A stretch of DNA of 58,763 nt from positions 1 to 58,763 of the forward strand of contig JADHYX010000103.1 in NCBI GenBank assembly GCA_027604685.1, written 5' to 3'. Positions 35,392-47,008 of the stretch are shown piece after piece (the stretch's first letter is position 1; every line of letters begins with the position of its first letter). The notes under the pieces are model-generated. The model made no database searches. It was given only the letters and a program-made list of their open reading frames with translations, and was not told the origin of the DNA. A program made the translations under genes and the position numbers. This DNA comes from Lobulomyces angularis (lineage: Eukaryota; Chytridiomycota; Chytridiomycetes; Lobulomycetales; Lobulomycetaceae).

Positions 35392-37809
35392 ATGGAAAAG
35401 AGAGAAAGATCAGCCTTTAAGAAGGTTGCTACCAACAGTCATAACTTTTCCCCTCTGAAGACCTTCAATTCACAATCAAGCAACCTCCAAAAACCTTACT
35501 TCAACAACTTTCAAAATCACTCCTCCTCACAAAATAGTTTAAATCCCTCCATCCTTTCTTCCAATCTGCCGAATAACAATCCTCAGCAGAAAGTCTTATT
35601 GAAGCAACTTAACCCAATTGTAACTGTTTCAAATCAACTCACTCCAAATTCATTTTCAACCAAAGGACCTCTTGATTTTGGATCTTCTACTAGAAATACA
35701 CTATCAAGAAGGTATTTTTGTTACTTTTCTGAAATATTCTTTACAGTGAATTTTTTTTAGACTATACAGCCAACCCAAACCTCAAGTACCAACTATTCCA
35801 ATTTGCTCTCCTTTAATAAAGTTAACAAAACATTTGGTCTTAACTTACGAAAATTTGAATAAAACTTATTATGCTAAATTAATAGCCAAAAAAAAAGAAG
35901 CTGACATTGATGACTATTCAAGACAAACAACAAGAAAAAATAAAAGTATTGACACATGTTTTTATTCTTATTCTCACGATAAGAGATATAAACTATCTAC
36001 AAGTAATCTACTAAATCATACCTGTGATGATAATACCATTTTAAATAACAACATTCAAAATTGTAACCCACACCTTAATTCTACAGTTAATACCAACAAT
36101 GTCAACGATTTAGTTGGCCCTTGTGATGATCAAAACGATGATTATATAATTCGGCCAGGTGAAGTCTGGGGAAACAGATTTACAGTTATTAAAATACTGG
36201 GAAAGGGCTCTTTTGGTCAAGTAGTAGAGGCGTAAGTTACAGAATTTACCCATAATCTTTTTAATTTTTTCTCTAAAATTTATTTCTTTCTAATCTGCAA
36301 GTCACGTTCGTGGATCAACCGAAAAAGTTGCTATAAAAATTGTCAAAAATAGAAAATCATTTTTTAAGCAAGCTTTAAATGAAATAAAATTACTAGAACA
36401 TTTAAATTTACGAGATATGGATGATTCGAAGTTTATTGGTGAAAAATTTAAAAAACAGTCAAAAAAACTGACCATTTTCTAAAAATTAGTTCGTATGAAA
36501 GGTTTTTTTTTACATAAAAATCATGCGTGTATTGTGTATGAACTTCTTTCTCAAAATCTTTATGAATTGCTTCATGCTGGAAATTTCAAAGGAGTTTCTT
36601 TGAGCCTAGTCCGAAACTTTGCTTTTCAGCTACTAACCGCACTTAGCTTCTTTAATCGAAAAGACGTCAATGTTATTCATTGTGATTTGAAACCTGAAAA
36701 GTAAAATAACTAATATTATTTCTAAATATAATGATTGTTTTAGCATAGTACTTAAGCACAGGAATGGAAACCTGTTAAAAGTTATAGATTTTGGCAGCTC
36801 ATGCTTCTATTCTGAAAAGGTATACATAAATCATTTAAAAAATGTTGGTTTAATGAGAAATTCAGGCATTTACATACCTGCAGTCAAGGTTTTATAGAGC
36901 ACCAGAGATTGTAGGGAGAAAAAATTTTAATTATTAACGCAATTGTTTGCTAACTTTAGATCATTGGATTACCGTATTCTGGAGCAATTGACATTTGGTC
37001 GTTAGGATGCATATTGATAGAACTACTTTGTGGGGAACCATTATGCAATGGTCGTTCGGAACACGATCAAATGACAAAAATTTGTGATGTTTTAGAGAAA
37101 ATACCAACAAAGAAAATGTTGGATGCGGGGTCTCAGCAAAAAGTTTCTAAAATGTTTAATAAGGTGGCGAAAAGAAAAAAATATAATATATCATCGTATA
37201 GTGAAGTTTGCGAAAGCAACATAACTTATGATGATGAGTGGGAGTACGAATTAGTTCCGAATCAAGGATATACCCCTTCTAGAAGAAATGTTAAAAGTAT
37301 AATAATGAAAAAATATGAAAATTCTATAGTAGACGAGAGGTGGAGTGGAAACTCATTAAGTGATTATTTTAAATTTTTGGATTTTGTACAACTAATGCTA
37401 AAACTTGACCCTAGTGAAAGGTAAAAGAATATTAAAAATTGTTACACTTAAGGCTTTTCTTTATTCAAAAGGACAACACCTGAACAAGCATTAACGCATC
37501 CGTTCTTTAGACAATCTGTTGATGTTGGAACAAACACAGACTTGATAACGGAATTCAGGTAAAATGAATTAATATTTATGTCATATTAAGTTGACGTTTA
37601 TGTTCAGCACCATTGTGGGCTGTGGAGGTATGGTTGGAAATTCTCCGATGAATAGCAAAACCTCAACTACTTCAAGAAGCTATTATGAGTTTTTAAATAT
37701 CAATAAAAGTAATAATGAAAAGAGTCCATCTGTTTTGAAAGGATTTGATGAAGGGCTATTCATCGGCAACGTTAAGGTGAAGCATCAGTCTACATCAATG
37801 ATGTATTAG
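35392..37809 (+). CDS. DYRK-family dual-specificity protein kinase (DYRK1/minibrain group)
   Basis: Nine exons (35392-35711, 35761-36231, 36302-36438, 36490-36700, 36744-36819, 36866-36910, 36960-37420, 37472-37558, 37608-37809) give 669 residues. The first 240 residues are Ser/Asn/Gln-rich and unstructured. Kinase motifs are the Gly loop [23 protein letters not shown] (ATP Lys), HCDLKPEN (catalytic loop of the DYRK type), IDFGSSC (Mg binding) and activation loop [13 protein letters not shown]. The second Tyr of the DYRK YxY is kept while the first is Phe. [20 protein letters not shown] and [10 protein letters not shown] are close to DYRK1A. The C-lobe insert (37130-37330) is longer than usual. 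Members autophosphorylate the loop Tyr and then act on Ser/Thr; roles in growth control are known in other fungi. The substrate is unknown here. Confidence 0.93.
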
Positions 37810-38837
37810 AGCAGCATTGATTTAAGTTTTTGGTATTCATTAATCATTAGAGTTTTTTTTTTTTGCAATTCTTTATTTTGTACCTAAAATTTCTTTACTG
37901 ATACTTCTAATAATAGTTTTTTTTTTTATTCATAAGAGAATGCATCTGCATACTTTTTTATTTATTTCCTTCCATACAATATGCAAGTGCAATATAAAGA
38001 GACTACAAATAGGGATTATATAAATATATTTTTCAAACCACAGTAATACTTTAAAAGGATTACAAAGATAACTCTAATTTTAAAACAAAAAATTTCAATA
38101 GAAATACAGTAAATCATCCGAGTCCGGATTGCTTTTATACAAAACTCTTAAAAAGAAAAGATGACTTCAATTTTAGTGCAATTCTAAATAAAGGAAAATG
38201 CATCATATTGTTGTGGCGGTTTTTATAGAAAAGGAAGAAGCCTCGATACAATCATTTGATTATATAGTAACATTGTCAACACAAATATAACTTTTTGGCA
38301 TTGTAATACTATTTTTTAGGTGTTTCGCAGTTTTATAATCTATGAAATATCAACTCTAATTGTTGCTGCCTGTGTTTAATCTCTGGTTTTTATTGCACTT
38401 TCTCATCTTCTCTATATTTGTTAACTGGATCTAGTGATGACGTAGGAATTACACTGGTTTAAACATACCATTATTAGTCTTAAATTAATTTTTAATTGCA
38501 TAGAGTGTTTTGACCAGCCATCCACTTGCTCAACCACCAGAACCTCAAGATCTCAGCTCAGTTCATATCAGCTCTTCAACAGTTTTGTCCTATTGACTAC
38601 AGCAGTTGTTGACCACCAATAACTCTAAGGTATATTTAAACTTTTTATTACTTTTTTGGTAATGTAGGTACTTTATTAAATTATCTATTATAATAATCAT
38701 AAAATAATTTTTCGTTCAGTTTTTTAATAAAAATGAAAAAAGTGTAATAAAGATAGTTTAAGGGATATAAAAAACTACAAAGAAGAATAATAAAATTAAA
38801 AAAATTATATATAGTAAAATTTTTGCATTAAGCTTTG
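37810..38837. other. Convergent intergenic spacer with an exon-like block
   Basis: About 1 kb between convergent genes. Most is AT-rich. At about 38505-38630 a block of higher G+C is flanked by an acceptor-like and a donor-like site; one frame gives SVLTSHPLAQPPEPQDLSSV and stops after 30 codons. No gene model can be built. Confidence 0.4.
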
Positions 38838-40948
38838 TTACAAATACTCCATTGTCCCAGTTTTATCTGGAAAATTAACTCTTCCTGTATCATTTCCCGC
38901 AATACCCAAGCTGCTACCATCATTTAATCCCTTTACTTCACTCATCATTACACCTAATCCTCCTTCTTCTAAACCAAAAGTTTTAAACGTACTCTTTTTT
39001 CTATCTGCAACAAAATTTGTTTCGTAATTGTTATTATTTGTGTTGCCGTTATTTTCAAATACATTGTTGTTTTCAATATTTTGTAGTTGCTGTTGAAATA
39101 ATTCTTGCTTCTGCTGAAACTCACTGGTACATTTTCTGAAATTTAGTCTATCACAGAATAATTTGCTTCTTTCAAATTCTAAATCATTTTTTTCTTTTTC
39201 TAGAATAGATTCGAAAGTTTCAAATTGTTTTAATTTCAACTCAATTTGCTGAAATTGAATTTGCAACAAGCTTTGCACTAAATTTTTACACTCCTTTTCC
39301 TGAATATTAGATAAGTATTTACTCTTTGCAGCAGCCGCTCCCAAAGCTGTTGCAGCTGCTTTTTCCATTGGAGAATCCGCTGGAAATATTCCACTTTTTG
39401 TTGTATTATTTGCATTATTCTCTGCTATAATAACCTCTTTCTTTTCTAAAGCAATCCTCTCTTGTTCTTTCTCTTCTTCATTTTCCTGTGATTTCAGCTG
39501 ATCTATTGCCGACTTAGCTGCTGCCATTGCAACTTTCGGATTTACTGCAGAGCCCAAAAATGCCGCCAGTGATAAGACTGGATTATCAGATGCCGAAAAA
39601 AATTGACGGTGGTATTGCAAAGGGCCTAATTCATCTTTTTTTTCAAGATAGTGATCCTCTATTGGTAGTTTTAAAAATTTAATAATGCACTCTTCTCGCG
39701 AATGATTTTTAACATGGTCGGCAATTTTGTTCCAATCTTCGTTATACATTTCTAATCCTTCCAACAAAAGTAATGTATCTTCGTCGGACCATTCTGAAGT
39801 TTTATTATCTTGAGTGATTTTTACAAAATCTGCCGAACAATTGTTAGCCGGAAATCTTCCATCATTAAAACAGATTGGGCATATATCAAATGTTGGCTTC
39901 TTTGTTAAATGATATCGTAACTTTGAACAATCTACAGTACAGGTATGACAAGAAAATTTAACTTTTTTAAGAGCTTCCTGATCAGTTGAGTCTGAAGGAC
40001 GCTTTTGTCCTAAATTAATAAAATAAAATAGTAAGTGACAAGAATTAATGGGAACAATTTTTTGAGCTTAAGAAAAAAAAAAAAGATAAACTGATTAATT
40101 ATTTACCAGTTTCCAAAAAATTTTTGTGCAATGCAGTTGTGTGAGAATAAGAATTTGGTGTCGATGAACTAATTCCCGTAACTGATGGAATAATTAATCC
40201 ATTCTTTTTATCATCTGTAGTAAATATGTTATCATTCGTTTTGACAGGTATACTTGGTTCGAATGGAGTCAAACCACGAGGTGTGTCAGCACTAACTCTG
40301 AAATGCCCGGTAAAACCGGGTCCAATTGTAGAAGGACGAGAATCAGGATCTACCTAGAAAAAAAATTGTTTGGAAATGAGGGGGGATAATGGTTCAATAT
40401 GTTTCTTTTAAATAATATTAACGGTATCGCAAAAAAAGCATACTAAAACATTAACTTATGCATTACCTGATAATTAATTAATCCCCATTGTTCTAAAAAT
40501 GAATGAACTCTAATTATAGCGCAAACATCACCAGCCAAATTTCTTCTACAGGCTGTAACTGTCAAGTACTCGACAGGATTTAACCTATACGTATTTATCA
40601 TAAAATCTCTATAGTCTTTGTAAATGTATGGTGTCTTAGATTTATTTTTGTTATTAAAGAACTCTGGAATTGCGTTTTTTTCAATATCATTAATTTTTGT
40701 AAACTTAAACCATGCAGCATAGCTAGGCACTAAGTTTTTTTTTTTTATTAATATATTTTGGAAATAAAATTAATAAAAAGTTTCCCACCTACTATTTCGA
40801 TACTTTGATTTAGTGGTTGAACAAGAGGTTCAGAAGTTTGCGCAATATTTAAATCTTCATTTTTAACTATTTGATCAGACTGAATTGGATGTTCCTCTTG
40901 ATGCTGTGGTTTGTTTTCTTCTGGGATTATCATGGGCACAAAATCCAT
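38838..40948 (-). CDS. RSC8: SWI3/RSC8-type chromatin-remodelling subunit
   Basis: Core scaffold subunit of SWI/SNF or RSC complexes (SMARCC in animals). The SWIRM domain lies in exon 2: [56 protein letters not shown] and WGLINYQ. A linker with [13 protein letters not shown] follows, then a ZZ-like Cys cluster ([25 protein letters not shown]), a SANT domain ([20 protein letters not shown], then [20 protein letters not shown]), and a C-terminal leucine-zipper-like coiled coil (around [20 protein letters not shown]). The tail is Asn/Gln-rich. Start at 40948. Domain order SWIRM, Zn, SANT, coiled coil is diagnostic. I cannot say whether it serves SWI/SNF, RSC or both; fungi outside yeast often have a single copy. 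Confidence 0.94.
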
Positions 40949-42036
40949 TTTTAAATATATCTTCCTAAAACTTAAAAATAATATTATTTAGATCTATTTT
41001 AATATTAAATTTCAGAAAAAGAAAAAAATTAATCTTTTTTACCTTCACACTTAAAATGCAATTGTAAATTTTCTTTTTTTCCTAGTTTTTTTATTCAAAC
41101 TAAACCCCAAAACCCTTATTGTGAATAATATTGGAAAAAATTGGAGTTGGTTGCAACTACAATCTGCAACTTTTAGCAATTCTCAGATTCAGCACAACTT
41201 AAAAAAGAACAGCCCAATTTCACTTGAATGCCATAAGTATTAATAAAAGCTAGAAGAACAGTATGAACTTTTAACAAAGCAAGTTGGTTATGAAAAATAT
41301 GTTAAAAATAGCAATTTATCAGTACCATCTAGAGTGCTACTTGATCCTGTTAGTTTTAGCCTATATTAAAAAGATTACTTTAACCGTTTTCCACATTTGG
41401 ATTTACATTAATAAGTACCTTAAAATTTAATGTTTTTATCTACACTTATAATTCGAAGATGAATTTACTAGAAAATTTAAGATAAATTTGGTGGTGCAAA
41501 GGGTGGATCAGTTATAGTTGGGGGATTGGTCAATAACTACTATGAAGTATCAGTCTCCAACAAATGGTAAAGGATTTACAGATATTACAAACTGGCAGGT
41601 TTTCAAGTTGTTTAGTAGATGAACACTTAACTTCGTCTGTTTGCCTTAAATGTAAGAAAGTATCTTTGGAAAATTTGAAAAAAACAACATTTCCTAGTAA
41701 AATGGAAAAATGATCTAAATTTTTGGGCTGCTCCATTGCAAAAAAGAAATTTTTGAGCACTGGTAATGGAAATCTTGTAAAACGACTTTGTAATAGGGAT
41801 GACGTAGCAACCTTAGAAAGTTGTTGTGGAAGTACTTTGAAGGATGGTTCTAGACTTTTTTTTTTTAAGTAGATGTAAATGGTTCTCAGAATTTTTTTTG
41901 TAGTGCTTTTGATTGCACTTGTGACGTCACTTAAGTAATATTTTAAAAAAAAAATTTGATTAAAATACACAAAACAAAAAAATTACCTCAAATCTTTGCA
42001 AATTATACAGCTTATAATATTTCACCTCTATTTAAC
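40949..42036. other. Divergent spacer with coding-like fragments
   Basis: About 1.1 kb between RSC8 and DGAT2. The minus strand carries a 146-codon open frame at 41530-41970 without an early ATG; it contains LENLPVCNICKSF and is not recognised. The plus strand at about 41250-41370 has a frame reading KLEEQYELLTKQVGYEKYVK and then SVPSRVLLDPVSFSLY before a stop. Both look like decayed coding sequence, and neither supports a gene model. The promoters of both neighbours should also be here. Confidence 0.4.
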
Positions 42037-43336
42037 ATGAAGTGGGCACCTTTTACTACACCGTTTTTACGAAGAAGGGTATCCTTTGAGTTTTAGTTTA
42101 AGATTATTTATCACTAACTCTAGGAAACCTTTGCTATCATATTATGGGTTGCTTTGATGCCTATGCTTGTCTCATTATTCTTATTTTTTTTTTATAATAC
42201 AAACTATCAAGTCTATTTAATTGCTTATCTCATTTATGCTAAAATTGATACTTCACCTGAAACTGGAGGAAGAAAAAAAATGTATAGTGTCAATAATAAA
42301 ACTCTTATTAAATGTGGTCTAGGTGGCTACGTAAACTAAGTTATTGGAGGTGGTTGGCAGATTACTTTCCAATGCAACTAGTGAAAACTTCTGAGTTAGA
42401 CCCACGAAAAAATTATGTTTTTGGCTATCATCCCCATGGTAATGCGATGGATTCTGTAATATATAAATTTTTATTTTTCATGAATTTCAGGAATCATTTC
42501 TTTGGGGGCATTCACTTGTTTTGGAACAGAGGCCAGAGATTTTTCAAAACTTTTCCCTGGAATAAATGTTAGAGTTTTGACATTAACAACGAATTTTTTT
42601 ATGCCTTTATTTAGAGATCTACTTCTAAATTTAGGATTTTGTTCCGTAACTAGAAGAAGTTGTGAAAATATTTTATCTTCAGGTAAGTTTATTACATTTT
42701 GATATCTAATTTTAAGTAATTTAGGACCTGGTAATTCTATTTTAATTGTCCCAGGCGGGGCAGCGGAATCCTTATATGCATTTCCCGGTAATTTAGTGTT
42801 TTAAGATTTTATATTAAAAGTTTAGGTGTGTATGATTTGGTTTTAAAAAAGAGATTAGGATTTATAAAAGTAGCGGTGCGTCATGGTGCATCGTTAGTAC
42901 CAGTGATTGCTTTCGGTGAAAATGGTAATTGTTTTTATACCTTTATGTTTTAACAACTTTTTACTAGACATATGGAATCAGGTGCACAACCCAAAAGGAA
43001 GTGTTCTTCGTCGATTTCAAACCTTTTTTCAGAAATATTTAAGTTTTGCACCTCCTCTTTTTCACGGTATAAAAAATTTGTATGAAAAGTTTTTGATATA
43101 TAATTTAATTTTTAGGCAGAGGTGTATTTCAGTATAGCTATGGTATTTTACCACACCGTAGACATTTAACTGTCTGTGTTGGGGAACCTATCGAAGTTGA
43201 AAAACTGGAAAATCCGACATCAGAGCAACTGCTTAGCTATCAAAAAAAATACTTGGATGGTCTAGAAAATTTATTCAATAAACAAAAGGAGTTATATGCT
43301 CCAAATCGAAAAGGGGAACTTACCTTCGTTGAATGA
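42037..43336 (+). CDS. DGAT2: Diacylglycerol O-acyltransferase 2
   Basis: ER and lipid-droplet enzyme that forms triacylglycerol from diacylglycerol and acyl-CoA (Dga1 in yeast). It starts at 42037 with MKWAPFTTPFLRRR, then a hydrophobic hairpin (about residues 15-55) that anchors it. Landmarks are WRWLADYFPMQLVKTSEL, the catalytic YHPHGIISLGAFTCFGTEA, PGINVRVLTLTTNFFMP, GNSILIVPGGAAESLYAFPG, VKKRLGF-like LKKRLGFIKVAVRHGASLVP, FGEN, FHGRGVFQ, and VGEPIEVEKL. The intron at 42284-42331 must be spliced after an AT to give KKMWLRKLS. Seven introns, all short. It is complete, ending at 43336. Confidence 0.93.
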
Positions 43337-43741
43337 AATTTTTCCATAATAATATTTGAAATTAAGAGGTATTTGAGTCAATAATTCAATATTTATATTA
43401 CTTGACCTTTCTATTTATTTAAATCTGTTTTTACATATAGAATACTTTAACTTATTCGAAGTTTTTTTCGAAATAAATTATCATTTTTTTAGTTAAGTTA
43501 GTGTTAATGTGTAATGTAAGAACTCGTTTCCAAGTTAACTAATGATATGGAAATTTTAGTCAGAAAACTACAAACGTCTTAATAATGAATTTATTTAAAA
43601 GTTGAATTAGGATGAACTGATCTTTCATTTAACCCCCAATCTATTTTATCTTGATAATCACATCTGAAAAAAAAAAAAAAATTTTGATTATTTTTGATCT
43701 AAAGAAAAAAATCATAATACAGTTTAAATTATAACTTCAAA
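43337..43741. other. Spacer between DGAT2 and the E2 gene
   Basis: About 400 AT-rich bases between two plus-strand genes. Nothing recognisable; it should contain the promoter of the E2 gene. Confidence 0.5.
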
Positions 43742-45687
43742 ATGAGAATTTTTCAGCTTTCAAACCAAGTGCGATCATGGTATATTTTTTAATTTTGCTA
43801 CCGTTTTGAAATAGAAGAAACTTATAAAGAAATTACTTTTTTTTCAGTTTAAAAAATATAATTTTAAACATATTTTTTAAAACCTTAAGAAAGAATTTCG
43901 TGAATTAATTCTTTTTTTTTAAAATTTGAAATTAGCCTTTTCTCTCAAAAACATAAGTCTTTTAGATTGTATAGTTCAAAAAGTAAGAAAAGCAACATTA
44001 AGGATTAACATATAGTTACATCAATTATTGTTATTAAAATATTAATTTAAAATAATTTTTTAGATTTCCCTACTCATTCCGTTTTGACCATGCCAGCTTT
44101 GAGTCCAACAATGACTCAAGGTGCTCTTGGCACTTGGCATAAAAAAATAGGTGATGAAATAGTGCCAGGTGATGTTTTAGTTGAGATTGAAACTGACAAA
44201 GCACAAATGGATTTTGAATGCCAAGAAGAAGGATTTTTAGCGAAAATTTTTATTGAAGGTGGAACAAAAGATGTTCCAGTTAATAAAGTATGTTCTGTAT
44301 TCAGTTATTTTTTTTTATCGTATTTATTTTTAGCCGATTGGTATTTTATGTGAAAGTAAAGATGACGTTGCTGCATTTGAATCATTTACTCTTGATAATT
44401 TATCTCCAGCCGAAGGATCAAAAGAATCTGAAAGCTCAAAGAAAAATGAAGGGCAGAAGAAAGAGCAGCCATCGCCAAAAGAAAAAGAAACGTTAAGTAA
44501 AGATTCTGTTACAAAAGAAGATAGTGAAGGAGACAATGTTGAGGTTGGGAAGAAAGGTTCTGTTAGAATATTTGCTTCCCCAGCTGCTAAAGCTTTGGCT
44601 GCTGAAAAAGGATATGAGATATCCGCAATAAAAGGAACTGGCCCTGATGGTAGAATAGTTAAAGCTGACGTTGAGTCCTATAAACCTTCCTCTACACCAC
44701 AAAAAGCAAAGGAAGCTCCAACCGCTAAAGCCCCATCTGCAAAAGCCCCTGCTGGCGTATCTTACCAAGATGTTCCTATTTCTAATCTGCGAAGAGTAAT
44801 TGCGCAACGTTTATCGGAGTCAAAAGTAAGGACATTGAATATTGTTGTTTTGTTAAAATCTTTTAAAAGTCCACAATTCCTCACTACTATTTAACTGTGG
44901 AAGTGAGCATGGATAAAATTTTGAAGTATGTTTTGTAACGATTTTTTTTTATTCACTTTAAATAGATTAAGACAAGTATTGAACGAGCAAGCTAATGGAA
45001 AATACAAATTGTCGGTTAATGATTTTATTGTTAAAGCCTCAGGATTAGCATTAAAAGATGTTCCAGAAGTTAACTCTTCCTGGCAAGATACCTACATCAG
45101 AAAATATAACAGTGCTGATATTGCTGTTGCTGTTGCAACGGGTAAACAAGTTTTATTTATTCGTTCTTTTAAAAGTTTGTTTAGAAAATGGTTTAATCAC
45201 ACCAATTGTTAATGGAGTAGAAGGGAAGGGACTATCATTCATATCAAATTCCGTTAAAGAAATGGCTGCAAGGGCTAAGGAAAATAAACTGGCACCTCAT
45301 GAATATCAGGTAGTTATTACAATTAAAACTATTTAATATTGTAAAAGGGTGGCACATTTACTATTTCTAACTTGGGTATGTTTAACATAACATCCTTTTC
45401 AGCCATCGTGAATCCACCTCATAGTGGAATACTGGCTGTAGGCACTGTTCAGGATAAGTTAGTTTTGGACGAATCTAGCGAAAAAGGATTTGCGGTCAGT
45501 AAAGTTTGCAGTTTTACTTGTAGTTTTGATCACAGAACCGTAGATGGTGCTGTCGGCGCCAGATTTATGGGTAGATTTACCTCCTACTTGGAAGATCCTA
45601 TTACAATGTAATTTTTTTTTTTAAAATTCATGCAATAAACTTTTATTAATGCTGCACTTTCTTTTTTATTTTACTAGGTTACTTTAA
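43742..45687 (+). CDS. LAT1: Pyruvate dehydrogenase E2 (dihydrolipoamide acetyltransferase)
   Basis: Core acetyltransferase of the mitochondrial pyruvate dehydrogenase complex. The presequence is split: exon 1 (43742-43779) [12 protein letters not shown] and exon 2 (43936-43982) ending FRLYSSKN, rich in Arg, Ser and Lys. Exon 3 (from 44064) reads [16 protein letters not shown] and the lipoyl domain, with the lipoylated Lys in [13 protein letters not shown] charged linker leads to the E1/E3-binding domain ([33 protein letters not shown]), then an Ala/Pro linker. The catalytic domain has [45 protein letters not shown] and the active-site [13 protein letters not shown]. The last exon adds only two Leu residues (ITM then LL, stop at 45687). 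Single lipoyl domain, as in fungi. Confidence 0.95.
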
Positions 45688-45913
45688 AATAAAGCAGTAG
45701 ATATAAAGCTATTACTTTATTTTTTTTTTTTTTTTTCAAGTTTTTTGAGGTAACTGTTAATTATTTCTTTTTTTCAACTCATTTTTAGATTTATAATAAC
45801 ACAAGTTAAAATATTAAAAGAAAAACAGAATACTTCTTATTTATAATAGTTTTAAAATGTCCAATAAATTTTTTAAAAAACCAATTATTTATAAAAAATT
45901 TTCCTTTAAATGC

Positions 45914-46172
45914 TTAGTTTTCAACTCCGTATAGCATTTTTAAAAGTTTAATGTTTGACTGAGTTGTAGTCTAAATTAATTGATTTATAATTATGTAATT
46001 AACTCTTAATTATTACCAAATTGTTTTTAATTGAATACATTAACAGCAAATCATCCCGATTTAAAATTTTTAAAATGGTTTCTTTAAGTTCTCTTTTTTC
46101 TATATCATCCGTATCTCGTAATACTTCCAGGTTGTTATCACAATTTTGTTCATCTAGAAAATGTATTTCCAT
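45914..46172 (-). CDS. Small spliced gene, 70-residue conserved-looking protein
   Basis: Two exons on the minus strand, 46017-46172 and 45914-45970, joined by a 46-nt intron with canonical ends (GTAATA...TTTAG). The product has 70 residues: MEIHFLDEQNCDNNLEVLRD, an acidic-basic helix (DDIEKRELKETILKILNRDD), LLLMYSIKNN, then after the junction TTTQSNIKLLKMLYGVEN. The unspliced frame stops seven codons after the donor, so splicing extends it. Pattern and composition look like a real helical protein, but I do not recognise the family. It is divergent from the next gene, with start codons 131 bp apart. What argues for it is the clean intron, matching lengths (156 and 57 nt, both phase 0) and shared promoter; transcript evidence is needed. 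Confidence 0.6.
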
Positions 46173-46303
46173 TATTTATTAAAGTGTGTGTAACCTAATA
46201 TTGTCAAGAAACATTACTTTTTATTGAAAAGAAATTTTATTTGATTGATACTTTTTCAATATCTGGGATAAAGAAGACATCATCAAAAATTCTAATATTT
46301 AAA

Positions 46304-46662
46304 ATGAGTGAAAGAAAAAGATACTATAATAGCTACGTCGCTCCAGTGATAAGGTGGGAACAAAAAAGAGTGTTACCTAGTGGAGACAAATTTACCGAAA
46401 GCACAAAAGATCTGGTGTTATTAAGTCAAAAACAAGGAAATATAGTTAAACCGTCCCCATACCCTGTAGAGATTGTAAAATGGATGAAAGGTTTTTACAC
46501 TTTTTTTACATTTACAAATATTTGAAAATTATTAAATCTTTACTTCACGTTAATGTTTTAGTGTTAAATAAAATACCTGTTGATTTAGTGGATGATTTAC
46601 CAACAAAAAAGGAGCCTTCTGAGGAAGTTGTTCCTGTTGAAGATGATGCTACTATAAGATAA
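46304..46662 (+). CDS. Small protein, possibly BCL7-like
   Basis: Two exons (46304-46492 and about 46560-46662) give roughly 97 residues. The first reads MSERKRYYNSYVAPVIRWEQ and ends in VEIVKWMK; the second is acidic (VDLVDDLPTKKEPSEEVV) and ends in DDATIR. The spacing of a W-E-Q/K-x(1,2)-V element and a later K-W-M/V-K motif resembles the N-terminal domain of BCL7 proteins, SWI/SNF-associated factors (there RxWEKxWV and IFKWVPV). The match is short and I am not sure. There may be an intron in the 3' UTR, since a donor follows the stop codon directly. Confidence 0.5.
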
Positions 46663-47008
46663 GGTTAATAAACATTAATTTCATTAGTTGTATCGTTAAA
46701 TTTTTATTTTTTTCAGACGCAGGTTGAAGAATTTGAATTTTTGAATATAATGTAAATATTTGATATAGTGTAGCTAAGTTGAATGTCGATTAGAGTTTTA
46801 TTTTTAGAGATTCTAAATTGAGAAAAAAATAGAACACCGTAATAAGTTATATCTTTATAATTTTAAATAGTAAATAGATAATTAATAATAATACTTCTTC
46901 ATTACTTTTGTATCATTTGGCTCCTTCCCCACAACATTAAACTTTCTAAGTTTCTTTTTTGCATCATTACAATTTTTCCGAAATTATTGGTTTTTTTTTT
47001 TTTTTATA
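46663..47008. other. Spacer upstream of MCCC1
   Basis: About 350 AT-rich bases. A GTTAAT donor just after the stop at 46662 and a T-rich acceptor near 46716 suggest a 3'-UTR intron of the preceding gene. No other feature is seen. Confidence 0.4.

Noticed and set aside
44330..44807. Minus-strand open frames, Ser/Phe-rich
   Set aside because: They are antisense of the low-complexity linkers of the E2 gene.
46663..46760. A third coding exon of the small BCL7-like gene
   Set aside because: An in-frame stop precedes the donor, so any intron there lies in the 3' UTR.
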